Shown in pieces: positions 1 through 11,640 of a DNA stretch of 64,000 nucleotides. Under the pieces are notes generated by a model, which did not search any database, had not been told where the DNA came from, and saw only the letters and a program-made list of their open reading frames with translations. How positions within the stretch are numbered: the first letter of the stretch is position 1; every line of letters begins with the position of its first letter. The stretch is from Aradus depressus (taxonomy: Eukaryota; Arthropoda; Insecta; Hemiptera; Aradidae): assembly GCA_963662175.1 (NCBI GenBank), contig OY759215.1:17225079-17289078 (forward strand), written 5' to 3'. The position numbers and the translations under genes were made by a program.

Positions 1-502
1 TTAACTGATTGTGGAATGAAGGTATACGTAATATAAAGTAGTTATCGTTTCCTTTGGCACGATTTTTTTAAGATTTCGAAGTAAGAAGCAAACGGAACTC
101 AGTTTCTTACCGATAATAGCCGTATGTTCAGCCCATGTTAGTTTCGTATCAATATGGAGACCTAGGAATTTTATATTATCTTTGAATGATACGGAAAGAG
201 TATCAACAGTTAATGGTTGTTTCTCTTCTGGCAATTTATATTCGTAATTTTGAAGTTTAAGATAGTTTTAGTTTTAGACGCATTTAACATTAAATCATTG
301 AAGAGAAGCCATTCGTTTAAAGTTTCAAGAGCTTTGGATATGGACACATTCAGAGAGGTGGAATTTTTGCCGTCACGAGTATATTAGTATCATCCGCAAA
401 AAGGATCGAACTAAATGAATCATTTTTCACGACGTGAATACTTCTTTTTCATATTATGATTTTACTTATCTTGTTGAAGAGAACCGAGGATAATCCCAAA
501 TA
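1..502 (-). pseudogene. LINE reverse transcriptase relic, C-terminal half of the palm domain
   Basis: Read on the minus strand this is a decayed non-LTR retrotransposon reverse transcriptase. From about 495 downwards it shows a degenerate IILGSL block (family GSILGPL), then the catalytic FADDT box at about 388-406, then a region ending NDLMLNASKTKT, and then an open stretch from 234 to the window edge with the FLGLHIDTKLTW motif typical of the RT thumb in Jockey- and RTE-like LINEs. There is a frameshift just after the FADDT box. The relic stops abruptly at 502, where the pogo-like element begins, and continues beyond the left edge of the window. RT identity is well supported by the motif order; the clade is not. 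Confidence 0.75.
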
Positions 503-1230
503 CAGTCGACTCTCGATATTACGAAACTAAAGGAGCATAATAAAAAAATTGTATTATCGAGTTTTTGCTATAATAAGAGTTCGTAATATCGAGTGAACAT
601 AATAAAAAATAGTAATATCGAGAGAGGTTAAAACTGTAAAGAAAACTATAAGAATTCTATTATACATTTTATTATGTATGTATTATACATTTAATAAATT
701 CTGAACAAAAACAAAATTACATATATGTATGCATGTTCGTATGTATTTCCAAAAAGTTGAAAAAATAAAAAAAATCTAGTTGCTAAGCGTGCTCGATCCA
801 CTGCGTTTTCAATAGTAATGAGGGCGGAAAAAATGCTATCGTCAACTTCTTTAAGCAGATACTGGTGAAGTATTAGTATGAAGACTCGGACGCAGCTTTC
901 GACGTAGGTGGCACTACTTCCGAGTCTGAGTCTTCTTCACAATCTTCGTTGTTTTCGTTGTAAAGGGATTGATGTAAATAAAAGAAACTTTTAAGTTTAA
1001 AGGATGTAAACAATGGATTATCATTTTTTTGACTTCTTAATATATCGTGTTCATACGTTCCTACTTCGTAATACCGCGAGTTTTAATCCAACATACCTTA
1101 AAAATCGATTCGTTGTACTGAGTGTACAAAAATGCATTGTTTTTTTTTTTTTTTCGCTATTTCGAGTTTTTGTCAAGGGACCAGGGCTTCATTTTGTAAT
1201 ATCAAGTGACGTTATATCGAGAGTCGACTG
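503..1230. mobile_element. pogo/Tigger-like non-autonomous DNA transposon
   Basis: The two ends are inverted repeats: CAGTCGACTCTCGATAT at 503 and its complement (ATATCGAGAGTCGACTG) ending at 1230. The CAGTCGACTCTCG terminus is characteristic of pogo/Tigger elements. A TA dinucleotide precedes the left end, as expected for TA target duplication; the right flank is TGCTA, so the right copy may be mutated. No transposase is encoded, so this is a 0.73-kb internal-deletion derivative. It abuts the LINE relic on its left. Confidence 0.65.
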
Positions 1231-2689
1231 TGCTAAATATTCTTGCGGCTGACAGTACTTTCTGTTCGGCCACCTGGTATCGCTATCAACACCATATTAT
1301 CTGCTACTGATAATAAAGTCATAATTTTTAAAAGTTGTCCATCCCATCAGGGGATCTCTAGATATTGCCTCACACTGATTATCTTTATCCCGTATAGAGG
1401 CAGGTTGAGTTCATGGGAAACTTCCATTTCAAGATTGGATTTTGTCTCCCCCATTCACGTATGGTTTCAGCTTACCACTAAGCCGACTTAGTGTGGGCTC
1501 ATTTCATATAGTCAAAGTTAAAAAAAAAAAAAAAAAAAAAAAAAAACTACATTCATTCATATAGGTAGTCGAAAATAAGTTAAAAAAAATCAATTATACA
1601 TGCTACCTGGAAAAAATTCAATAATCTACTATCATTAGGTATGGCGAGAATGGCTGTTTAATCATTTCTTAATTAATTACTTTTTCAAGTTTTTAATACA
1701 AGTCTAGTAAACGTGGAAAAATCCGAGATAGAATTTTTAACATTATGTGCACTCTAACTCACAAAAAATCATTACAATAACTTAGATTTTGACCGAAATG
1801 AGACGAAAATTAAAATCACTTTACTTCTGGGGCTGAGTACATTTTAGTAGTTGTAGAGAATATTAAGAGATACAATTATATACAATATAGGGTTGCAAGA
1901 TTCATGCTTCGGCAACCTTTTATAAAATGTAGTTTTGATACACATTTCTTTAGACGTTTTCTTGATTTACGCAAAAGCGATTAATCCTTGTGAAAAATTA
2001 ATCTTTACTAAAAAGGTTCTTATTCAATTTAATTTAGGCAGTGATTCAGAAAAAAAAAAAAAAAAAAACGCGAATTATTAGAATTTGGCAAAAGAAACAA
2101 GAATTTTTTTGTCCGAAATGAGCGGAAGATTTGTTCAATCTCTATGTTAGTGGAAACAGAGTACTTCTTACAAAGGATTGGAAGGAGATAAAGTCAGTTA
2201 CAGATGCACATGTGTTTTTTTTTTACCTTTTAAAAATCTTTTTTTTTTTCTTCTGCTTTTTCTCTTTCTTTATAATTCATTACTTTACTTATCATTTTTA
2301 TTGCTAACATCTTGTTGTTTTCACATGACAATATCGTTCGTAATTATATACCTAATAGATAAATAAAAAAAAAATTTGGTGTTTATCGTAAACAAGAATG
2401 TACCTTGTGGCTTGCAAAGTTAAATTTCAAACTAATCATTTTAAAGTGCAAACTATCCTTTTTAAAGTTGACTGTAAATGTTTTGAAGCGAATTAAGTTT
2501 TGTGCGAAATTATTTTTATCTTAGTGCAATACATTTTTTGTACTTAGGCATAGCAATGTTTATGTTCATTTAATCTATTTTAAAGTTCTTTTAAATATAA
2601 GCCTTCGGAAAGGGATGAGAGGAGGGGATTCGACTAAATACTTTACTATCGATGTAATGAATCGAATCAACATTTAGTATAAGGATTCA
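1231..2689. other. No gene recognised; AT-rich with homopolymers
   Basis: Short open frames only. The stretch 1240-1500 ends in a 27-A run (1520-1546), which could be the tail of a decayed retroelement, but no protein domain is visible. A second A-rich run lies at 2050-2068. Confidence 0.5.
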
Positions 2690-2895
2690 GAAGTCATTTT
2701 GTAAGTTAAATATTGATTTTGTTGCCCAAACGGTCTATTGGCTTTGGTGGGAGAGCAAAAATTGTAATAGATTAATTGGAGCTGGGGAAGTACTTAGTCG
2801 GTGATTCACCTTTTTTTCCCCATTTTTAGAACCAGGGGGTCGAAAAACAACGATACGTAACTTCCCCTATACTTTGCATAGCTGGGGAACTAATT
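2690..2895 (+). repeat. R3 interspersed repeat, 3' part
   Basis: R3 is my working name for the most abundant long repeat here. Its 3' end is a hairpin: ACTTCCCC, then TATAC, a short loop, GTATA and GGGGAAGT. Its other end holds the palindrome GGTGAATCACC. This copy shows both signatures (about 2797-2812 and 2862-2888) with most of the middle missing. The family sits upstream of and within introns, codes for no visible protein and is not assigned to a superfamily. Confidence 0.6.
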
Positions 2896-3557
2896 TAAGA
2901 ATCGATTGTTCTTAATGAACCATGACCTATTTTATTTCAGTGGAATATTCCACTTGAGAGACATTTGAATTTAGAAGTGATGCTTTGTTATTCTTTTGAA
3001 AATGAGAAATGAATTTTTAAACTTAAATTAAGGTCAATATGAAGCTGTCCTCTTTGCATCACACAGAAATGATCTTGCCTGGAGCTATTTGGCAAAACTT
3101 GGTGTACTAACTATGAAGGTCGGGATCCCACGATAAAACAGAGAATGTTCCTAAAAAGTATTATATTTTTTATATGTGTTCATCTTCATGGCCTTCCTGT
3201 ACGATGGCTCTCTTTGTTTATATCTATGACGAGTCAAGGCTACCAATGAAAGCGGAGCAGTCCTCATTTATGTTAAAAAAAAAAGAAAAAATATCAGTCC
3301 ATAAAAATGCAATGTGATAGCAATGTCACGCCTGGTTTATTATTATTCATGAAAAAAATTAAATGCATTATCATTAATGCAATACATTAAAAAAATGTAT
3401 CGTTGAATCTATTCTTTTCTCACGGAGTATGATTTCAACAAATAATTAACCTACACTTAATGTCAAAGGAGGGGAGATTGGTGTCTCGAGTGGCACGGCA
3501 CTTTCTCATCCTTCTATTTACTAGTTAATTTCAGTCCATTATCATTTTACAGCTCAA

Positions 3558-3592
<35 letters not shown>

Positions 3593-4267
3593 AATTTATT
3601 GTTTATTATTATTGGGACCTTGCAAATAAAGCTTTAGCTGGTACGGCCCCCATAGCTCAAATTAAAGAAAACACTCTAACGAGTTATTATTGGGTTCAGA
3701 AAAAAGTTGTAATGGTAAAATTTGTTCAAAATGTTGTCCTCTTTAAGATTGATAATAACTATCAAAGCTCTAAAGCCAACCCGTGCAGAGATATCTAAAA
3801 AAAAAAGAAAAGATTTCGTGGTTTTTAGGCCACAGAAAATTCGGCTGAGGTTTTTCGAATAGGAAAACTTGATTTTTCACTACTGGCTTCAATATATACA
3901 AGTAGGAAAAAAAAAAAATAGAATACCTGATCTCTTGCGTGATAAGATGTACCTGGCTATTGGGCTAATACATTTAGAAATAAATAAAATGTATTAATTA
4001 ACAAATCTTTTTAAATGATTTGATGTCATCATTCATGTCAAAAGATTGTATAATTGATACTAATAATTTAAATACATATTTAATAAGATAAATTAATAAT
4101 ATATACTGTTTTTTCGTAAAACCCAGTACATATCTATACACGGTAATATACACCATCTTAATTGGACTTCACAAATCACTGATTTTTCCGTAAATCACAC
4201 TATCTGTACACGCTAATATACACCACCTTAATAGACTTTTTGTTTTCTAAACCTGTGTCTGTTGCAG
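2896..4267. other. No gene recognised; probable ChT intron
   Basis: This AT-rich sequence runs up to the acceptor of the first visible ChT exon. It includes a (TA)n tract at about 3559-3593. I found no exon homologous to the transporter here; the upstream exons must lie to the left of the window. Confidence 0.5.
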
Positions 4268-4485
4268 CTTGGAACGAGACGGCCTACACAGGTCCCTACC
4301 CTCTGACTACCCAAGAGACAAGCATGATCTTACCCATGGTCCTTCAACACCTCACCCCGACCTTCGTCTCCTTCTTCGGACTGGGAGCCGTCTCCGCTGC
4401 CGTCATGTCTTCTGCCGATTCCAGCGTCCTCTCCGCTTCCTCCATGTTTGCCAGGAATGTCTACAAACTCATCTTCCGGCAGAGA
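4268..4485 (+). CDS. ChT: High-affinity choline transporter, internal exon
   Basis: SLC5A7-family Na+/Cl--dependent transporters bring choline back into cholinergic nerve endings for acetylcholine synthesis. This 218-nt exon encodes about 73 residues, running from AWNETAYTG through [18 protein letters not shown] and [20 protein letters not shown] to FRQR. The [17 protein letters not shown] segment is a strongly conserved membrane helix of the family. The acceptor (GTTGCAG) ends at 4267 and the exon opens with two bases completing a codon; the donor GTGAGT is at 4486. It splices in phase 0 to the exon at 9888. The remaining N-terminal half of the roughly 600-residue protein is not in the window. 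Family assignment is recognised from sequence; expression in cholinergic neurons is family knowledge. Confidence 0.88.
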
Positions 4486-5377
4486 GTGAGTGGACTACTT
4501 TACACTATCAACCTTTTCGAAATGATTCTATTGCGATACCACCAAATTTCTGTCTAGTGAAATTCCTTCTATTTCTTATTGACATAGCTTAGTTTCATAA
4601 GCATTTTGCTTTCTACTAAGACCAATTTCATAAACCTTTCGTTCCCAACTAGGGCCAGCTTCATAATCCCTAACTCCAGCTTATTAGTAGTATTTCTTAA
4701 CTATTACTTTTTCCCCGATTATGTTTTTAGTTGAGCGATATTTTGTTCTTCTTCCCACTATTTAACTTTGTGCAGTTTCAGTTATATACCTCCAATAGTT
4801 TCACAGATTTTGGGCGGACAGGGGGACAAACAGACAGTCAGACGTCAAACTAACGTTAATATTGTTTACGGTCTTTAACTTATGAAATGCTAAAAATAAA
4901 AGACTTTTTCTATTAAGAAAAATATCTCTAATGTTAATTTTCCTTAAACACAAATTCATATTGTTTGTATATTGTACAATGTACAAATTACAATAAGGTC
5001 ACATGTGTACAGTTAATTGCTTTAAATTTAGTAGAACGTCGCGTGCATGTGAGGATAAATCAACCTCTTAATAAAAACAGGAGTTGGAAAGTATTTTGCA
5101 TGCGTAACATGCGTGGCAACTATGTTATGCAAATTGGGTAATCTAAAAAGTAGGTTTTGTCCGAAAACTTGCAGAACCAAGAAAAGGAGGAGAGTATCGA
5201 TAATATATATCGACATTATATAAAAAATAATCGGGTCAAAATATCGATATGCGATAACATCTGGACGTAAAAGTATTGGTTTAACGATATATTGTCTTTT
5301 TTATATAAAAAATATATTATTGATGAAAGACTTAAACTTTTTGTTGGGTAAATAAAATTCAAAGTAAAATAAGATAT

Positions 5378-5600
5378 TTGATGTGGCAATTACAGGACAT
5401 TCTTATACCAACCAAGCTTATAGATCACATTCTCTCTCCCCTTCCCCCTTTCATACTGGCATTACTGAGTATAAAAAAGTCACTCTCAGAATCACGCTGT
5501 ACAATTAAACAAAAAAATACCGCTGACGCAATTACTTTCATATACCCAGTAATGCCAACATTCTTATTCTATCCAACAAAATATTTTGTAAAAAAAAAAT
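5378..5600. repeat. Foldback repeat fragment (27630 family)
   Basis: The sequence GGACATTCTTATACCAACCA near 5395 matches the arms of the complete foldback at 27630-27853 and a third fragment at 7017-7200. Within this copy TGGCATTACT and its complement AGTAATGCCA bracket about 85 bases, giving a local hairpin. No coding capacity. Confidence 0.55.
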
Positions 5601-5759
5601 CATATAATATATTCATTGTTTGGCCTTTTTTCATTACCTATGTGTACGTTCGTTACTTTCGTTACTTCTAACGAAATTCATCTGCACCTAACGAAATTTA
5701 CGCTTTTTGATACTTTGCATTTTTGTAGTTCTACCCCTCTCTCCTGGTAAAGCTTCTCT

Positions 5760-5787
5760 CCCCCCCCCCCCCCCCCCCCCCCCCCCC
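5760..5787 (+). repeat. Uninterrupted run of 28 cytosines
   Basis: A pure C tract in an otherwise AT-rich intron. Such runs are rare in insect DNA; the G-rich strand could form quadruplexes. Exact length may be affected by sequencing. Confidence 0.9.
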
Positions 5788-6587
5788 AACCCTCTCAAAC
5801 ATCTCTAGATCCTTATCTCGCAAAAATATAAACAATATATACGTGTAAAAACATAGGTAGAGTAAATTTCAAAAATATAAATTTCAACGAAATATTATAA
5901 TTTGTTATGTAAATAGAGATTCCTTGACATGGTTTCAAATTGAAGATGACAAAGAGACATGAAGAAACAGGTCTCATTATAACAGCAATCCGAGAAGAAT
6001 GTATGACTGTAGTGGATTTATGGAGAGTAAATAGATTCATATATGGTTGAATCAAAGAAGGCGCTGCGGATCTCTCGTGCATTGTGTCGTAATGGAGAAG
6101 GTCCCACGTACTTGTACGTAGTATGTAGCTTATTACATCAGTGATTTAAGGCGGTAGGCAAGTTGCCAGACGTCATCTTTTTTAGTTTGTACCAGCAGAG
6201 TGGGGGAAAAGTCTTTATTCTGTTTTTCTGTCCATATTGATAGTTTCCAGGTTTTGGCACCTGATGTCACATCTCACATGATCTTTAAGACCTAATCAGA
6301 AATCGTTTAAAACAAAAATTATGGAGAAAACTGGATTACAGTTTATAGGGATTATTATTTATTTTTTTTCGAAGGTTTGGAAACCGTCCTGAAATTTCGT
6401 TTTGAAATGGATTTTTTAGAGTTTGCTTGATTAATGCTAAAACGGTTAGTCCCATAGAAAAATTGGTTCCTAACAAAAATGTTTCTTGTTATCTTATAGA
6501 TTTTCAATTAACATAATGCTCTTGAATTCGAGACAGGACCAACACGAACAAAGTTAGAGTGCCTCAAGGAACGATTTCCTTAGAAGT
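5788..6587. other. ChT intron, no gene recognised
   Basis: Short open frames in both strands lack domain motifs or conserved codon structure. Nothing supportable beyond intronic sequence. Confidence 0.5.
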
Positions 6588-6890
6588 TAGTTAGTTATTA
6601 TGACTCATGCTCGGGCTTTAACTACGAGGTCATATCGCCTACTACCAGAGCGCTCTTTCGTCACTCTGGTGGACATGAGCCCGACTCTACTGTGGGAGTC
6701 CTAAATTTTGCCTACTCACTATTCACTTAGGCGAGGGGACTTTAACGAGTACCGGACATCGTACAGGCTCGGAACCATCGCTTAACATTCCATCCGAAGG
6801 ACGGCATGCTTAAGTTTATTTTACCTCCCAGATAAAATAAACTAAGGGCCTCAGCCGGGTTTCGAACCCACGAACTAGAGCTCAGAAGGC
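6588..6890 (-). mobile_element. tRNA-derived SINE, missing the first bases
   Basis: On the minus strand this copy runs from the B-box region (GGGTTCGAAACCC-like, GTTTCGAACCC on plus near 6860) through the conserved body to the GCCCGAGCATGAGTCATAA tail. The tRNA head before the A box is lost at 6890. See the full copy at 15331-15676 for the family description. Confidence 0.8.
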
Positions 6891-7016
6891 TTCTTTATAA
6901 AGATATATTTCCTTAGAAAGAAATGTTTAAATTGTATCCATAACAACGAATTTAAAAATATATTTTTTATTAGTAGTAGTAGTTTATTTACTGAAAAGGA
7001 TTAAAATAAATAAAAC

Positions 7017-7200
7017 ATATATATTCTGGCCATATCAGAACTTTCTTATACCAACCACTTTTAAACAGATCACTCGCCCTCCTCTTCTTAAAATTAATTT
7101 CATACAGGCATTACTGGATATATAAAAGTAATGCGTTGACGTTAGTAATTTTTTTGTTTCACTATACATTGTAATTCTGAGACTGATTTTCATAAAGTTT
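7017..7200. repeat. Foldback repeat fragment (27630 family)
   Basis: Shares CTTTCTTATACCAACCA and CAGGCATTACTGGATATA with the fragment at 5378 and the full foldback at 27630. One arm and part of the centre remain. Confidence 0.55.
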
Positions 7201-7329
7201 TCATTGGAATTTCATGTACTCCGGTCATTTGATTCAAAAATTATTAAAAAAATGTCCTGTCTGTGAACTCCTTGAAGAATGTCGAATATGTCTATCCAGA
7301 CTCTTGTAATGACGACACATATTAATTTT

Positions 7330-7630
7330 CAGCCAAATCTGCCTCAGAAAAGTAGGAGACCAGATAAGGGACTCGTACTCACAAATACTAATAACTACTT
7401 ATGTAACAAATATATATAAACGAAATTTAGTGTGTTGATTCAGAAGTCTCTGAGTACACCTATTAATTTTCAACCAAATAAATTAGTTCCAGGAGAAATG
7501 AGAAAAGTTATTTGATTAATTCGCGCTGGAGAAGTATTTGCCGGGGATTCATCGACGATGTTATATTTATTTTGTTTCCACCACACCAAATGTTCTTATA
7601 CTTTGCATACCGGGAGGGTTGTCAGTCTGA
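7330..7630 (+). repeat. R3 interspersed repeat
   Basis: Contains the decayed GGTGAATCACC-type end near 7540 and the 3' hairpin region (TATACTTTGCATA) near 7596-7612. Internal text matches other R3 copies, for example the ACACCTATTAATTTTCAACC block. Confidence 0.55.
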
Positions 7631-8349
7631 CGCTAAGTTCCTATTACTGATATAGGACGGAGTTGAATTTCGTATTAGCAGCCCTCCCTCAAACCTCCGA
7701 TAGAATGGACATTTTCAATAAGTTGTGATTCATGTGTCGACCATCTTCGGGACTCATGACCAGGCTTTCTTTCTTCAGGTCAGAATGGACCTAGAGGAGA
7801 GGTTTATTTATCCCCCTGTCCTTCTCCCTACGCCATCTCTGGAGCAGCTCAATGTGACATGTGGTTCGTTTCGATCATAAAAGCGACCCGAAATATCGTT
7901 GGAAAAAGTGGACACCTCTAGAAGATTTGCCGGAAATATGGAAAATTGTGCATCCCAGGGAAGCCTATGGAACTCATTAATTGCTAGAATGTAAAATTAG
8001 CTAGCTCATTTTTTTCTTTCGTTGCAATATTATTTGAATACCTCTTAATCAGAAGTACTTTCTCTTAATTCGTAAATGGAAATGTATTTTTGTTGATTCA
8101 TGCAAGTTTCACTGATAGACATGACGATGCAGTTGAGGAGGGGGTTGTTGAGGCGAGTTAAGCTCCAATCGAACAAGAGAAGCCTGGCTTCATTCACGTA
8201 AGACCAACACGAAGTGAGAATTGTTCAACCGTAGTTCCTTCCTCTGCGAGGTGAGCACGATTTACTGGAGCTAGTCCCAACCACCCGAACAGGTCTCATT
8301 CAGCAAATCTGAGCTGCTTCTGAGGTGGCGCAGTGAAAAGGGGATAAAT
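7631..8349. other. ChT intron, no gene recognised
   Basis: Moderate GC content compared with the flanks, but no open frame with recognisable motifs. Could be an old transposon. Confidence 0.4.
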
Positions 8350-8475
8350 AAACCTCTCTGTTAATATATAGGCCAAATCTCCCATCCCTTCTCTGGAAAA
8401 AAGGTACTCAAAACCTCTCGGTTAATATATAGGCCAAATCTCCCATCCCTTCTCTAGAAAAAAGGCACTCAAAAC
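8350..8475. repeat. Tandem duplication, two 61-bp units
   Basis: Two adjacent copies of a unit containing TTAATATATAGGCCAAATC and CTCCCATCCCTTCTCT differ at only a few bases, so the duplication is recent. Confidence 0.85.
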
Positions 8476-8639
8476 TTTCTCACGGTGTACCAAAAATGTT
8501 CTTTGAATAATATCTGATTGATTGCAGGGTTGGGTTTTATAACTATTTTATGAAAAATCCTAAGGCTCATTTAACAATGAATTTATCTACCTATTCAGAA
8601 GAGTAGGAGGCAGGAACTTCTTTAATGAAGCGCAGGATT

Positions 8640-8960
8640 CTTTCGAAACTCTGTTTCCTCAACTCACTTGAATTGACGAACGCCTCATTAAGGATTCTTC
8701 ATCGAAGATGTGAATAACCTTCACATTCGCCCAGGATGGGATCCATGGTTACTTCTATCACTTCACATCTTCTGCAGAATACATCCGGAACAAGACGTGG
8801 TGTCGGTGTCTTGTTAGATCACTTCGAGTCCAATAAGTTCAATTCCATTGCTACCCGAGCCGTTTATCGGCTTGTTCATTTCCTTCCACTCCTGTATGCC
8901 CTGGAAAGCTGCAAGGCTTGCTGGAAGGAAGGCAGATTGGCTATCTGAACACGTACAGCT
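8640..8960 (-). pseudogene. LINE RNase H domain and zinc-knuckle relic
   Basis: On the minus strand one frame reads GHTGVEGNEQADKRLG (about 8850-8900), the conserved C-terminal motif of retroelement ribonuclease H, containing the catalytic-site GH and NEQAD segment. It is followed, after stops and frameshifts, by a Cys-containing segment resembling the CRLC...HLLCEC knuckle, and then by a tail resembling the LLRFIKE ending of such ORF2 proteins. It is the 3' end of a Jockey/I-type LINE, different from the R1-like elements at 30 and 38 kb. Domain call good; clade uncertain. Confidence 0.65.
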
Positions 8961-9199
8961 TCCATTACATATCAGTAAACTGATTCTCTTGTATACTCCT
9001 TGGTACAGATATGACCTGATTGAAATACTGTAGCATGTTGACCTAACTGTATTCTGTATTCTAAGTGTTTAGGGGAATAAATTCCAATATCTGACAGAAG
9101 AAAGTCCTCAGATTTGAGTTGGGGCAATAAATACAGTAGATACAGTTTTTAATTAGTTAAAAAATTAAGATAAATATTTTTTACATCTCTTTCGGAAGT

Positions 9200-9238
9200 A
9201 TTTTTTTCTGGGCGTTTTTACGTCCCTTCTTCAGGGCT
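9200..9238 (-). ncRNA. Hammerhead-like core, degenerate
   Basis: Minus strand: CTGAAGA (9234-9228), a helix II built on GGGACGT...ACGCCC, then AGAAA. It matches the elements at 14520 and 61566 in core and helix II. The helix III segment is decayed, so cleavage activity is doubtful. Confidence 0.4.
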
Positions 9239-9887
9239 CACTGTGCAAAATATAGAAAAGAGAGAAAAAATAACAATAACAAATATAAAAAACAATATAT
9301 TTAAAAAATAACGATAATATATAAAAAAAACCAAGAGAAATAAAATAAATTATAAGTAATGAAAAATAATGATTTGACAGACCTTAAAGTAGGATATTTG
9401 TGGCGGAACTCTATCAAAAAAATAAAAATGAAAGCTACGTATCAAATCATGCTTTTGTATATGAAACACGATTTTTTTTTATTATGGTTATTTTATTATT
9501 TGAAATATGAGAAAAAAATTCTGTTTTCAAACCAAGGGTTTCTGTAACCTAAATATTTTTAATTGATATTTATTGTCTTCAAGAAGTGGAGAAAGGCATA
9601 AAAAAATTAATTCCTTTATGAGTTAAAATTTTTTTCAAGAAGAGAGAAGCAATATTTAGTTTAATCGAAAATCTTCTTTCTTCCTGATATCGTAATCATA
9701 ACTGGTTTGTTTAGAGGGAAAGTGTTTTTATTTTTAATAATTAATGTTTCAAATATAAACAGAGCAGACAAAGGCAGCATTTTATGTCTTTCAAACATTT
9801 CTCTGGAGTTTGTTCTTGCAGATATGCATAACTTAAATATTAGGTATTAATGAAACAGTTTTCTGCATATGCAAATTAATGTTGCAG

Positions 9888-9991
9888 GCTTCTGAGATGG
9901 AAATCATATGGGTTATGAGAGTTTCAATATTCGTCGTTGGAATCCTAGCCACCATCATGGCGCTGACTATACCTTCAATTTACGGTCTATG
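9888..9991 (+). CDS. ChT: High-affinity choline transporter, internal exon
   Basis: A 104-nt exon encoding [18 protein letters not shown] followed by [16 protein letters not shown], a transmembrane helix of the transporter core, plus the first two bases of a Trp codon. Acceptor GTTGCAG ends at 9887; donor GTAAGT starts at 9992. It joins the exon ending at 4485 in phase 0 and the exon starting at 11283 in phase 2. Confidence 0.88.
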
Positions 9992-10574
9992 GTAAGTGAA
10001 CTTTTTTTTTAATAATATGTTTTGTCATTATTTTTTAATTTTGTTATTAGCGTTGTTTGCAGCAGACTACCCAACGCTCTCGATCCGCTTCGCTTATCCA
10101 TTTCTTTTTGCCAGCTCTCGTCTCTTTCATTTTCTCCTTATTTTGGATATTTTCATTTTTTTCTTCTGCCATAATCTCTATCGCTTCTGATTTCCCTCTC
10201 TTTGAATTTTCCTTTTCTTTATTATTCTTATTGTTTTCTCGCTATTCTGCTTCCCTTTGCATGTACTTAATTTTTTTTTTATAATTTAATAAGGACATTC
10301 TAGTATATTCATCCAACTGATCTGGAAATGGAATTAATACTGTTGGGTATGAAAAAAAATACTGATAAAAAAAATTAGATAATAAAATTAGAACATGAAA
10401 TGAAATATATATATCAAAGTCAACTGAGAATAAAACGAGCATGCACCATTTAAAACGTAAAAATAAAAGGTAAATTAAACATTTTAAACAACCCCGACAT
10501 AAAAAATTTTTTTATTCTTTCATTTTTTTCTTTGAAATCTTGGTGGGGAGAGCTTTTTTTCTCGTTATAAGGGT

Positions 10575-10850
10575 TTGGCCTTATAACTATTTGAGCTCAA
10601 ACTCCAAGTCTCTATTTATAATAGAAGCCAAGATCCCTACACAGGCTCTGATGAAATCTGAAGATCTTGGAAACGGCATACCCGATTTCCACCAAACATG
10701 ACTCTCGGAAATACCAGCTTTTGAAACAAAAAAACCGCTTTGAAATCGGTTCAGCCGTCTTGGAGCTAAGATGCCACGGACAGACACACACAGACGGCTT
10801 CAAACTTATAACACCCCTCCTTTTGCTTCGGGGGTTAATAAATAATAGGA
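10575..10850 (+). repeat. Interspersed repeat with LINE-like 3' end
   Basis: Contains AAATCGGTTCAGCCGTCTTGG, a GACAGACACACACAGACGG block and an ending TATAACACCCCTCC...GGGGGTTAA. I recall very similar endings in lepidopteran and other arthropod repeats, possibly RTE-type LINE tails. The orientation is taken from that resemblance. It lies in ChT intron 2. Confidence 0.5.
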
Positions 10851-11111
10851 GGTTCCAGTTGTCATGACAACCTCATGTTTCATTCCATGTCTCTCATCCT
10901 ACAACATCTTTGTACAATTTAAGATCAGGTTGGGTTCCATCTCTTCCATGACGTCTTTAGGACGGCAGTAGTGGAAGCTGAAAGGTCAGGGGGTGGAAGG
11001 GACAGGAGAACCAATATTCTTGTCTTGTCTGTAGTCTTTCTCTTAGTTGTTCGAGAATCTTTTCATCACGGTCATGTCAATCGTTTTATCATCACCGTCA
11101 GTTTTTGAATC

Positions 11112-11250
11112 GATATACTGACGTTTACACAAGTACTTACGCAAAACATTTGATCTTCTAGTCCAAGTCTCTGACTGAGAGCCTCTTCTCGACCTTTCGG
11201 CTCTCTTCAAGGACCCTCGGCAACTCTTCCTTGTCAGAAGAGTGGGCCTC
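11112..11250 (+). pseudogene. Decayed duplicate of part of ChT exon 11283-11549
   Basis: This intronic stretch aligns with 11353-11492 of the following exon: shared blocks include TCTCTG...GAGAGCC, CGGCTCTC, TCAAG.ACCCT and CGGCAACTCTTCC in the same order and spacing. It lacks an intact frame, so it is a partial tandem exon duplication that has lost coding function. Confidence 0.55.
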
Positions 11251-11282
11251 CTCTCATGTTCCTATTGTCTGTTGTGACTCAG

Positions 11283-11549
11283 GTCGATGTGCTCGGATCT
11301 GGTCTACGTGATCCTCTTCCCCCAGCTCTTGATGGTGGTCCACTTCAAGGACTACTGCAACACCTACGGTTCTCTCTCTGCCTACATCGTGGCTCTTCTG
11401 GTCCGGGTCTCTGGAGGAGAGCCACTCCTTGGACTCCCGGCTCTCATCAAGTACCCTGGATGGGATGGCGAGCGGCAACTCTTCCCTTTCAGGACTATGG
11501 CCATGCTCATATCTCTGTTCACACTCATTGGAGTTTCATGGTTAACCAA
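11283..11549 (+). CDS. ChT: High-affinity choline transporter, internal exon
   Basis: A 267-nt exon that completes Trp, then reads SMCSDLVYVILFPQLLMVVH, the Cys-rich NTYGSLSAYIVALLVRVSGG segment, GLPALIKYPGWDGERQLFPF and a last hydrophobic helix ending SWLT. Acceptor GACTCAG ends at 11282; donor GTACGT begins at 11550, splitting a Lys codon. The conserved CSDLVYVILFPQL and YPGW segments are strong family markers. A partial decayed copy lies just upstream. Confidence 0.88.
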
Positions 11550-11640
11550 GTACGTACCTGGTCAAATATCTTACCAACTTATAATATTATTATTTTTTAT
11601 TAGAGATGTTTTCGCCAGAGATCTTGTGGAAGTTCATTGT

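Noticed and set aside
10057..10442. Hydrophobic frames in both strands
   Set aside because: Phe/Leu/Ser-rich translations of T-rich intron; no gene features.
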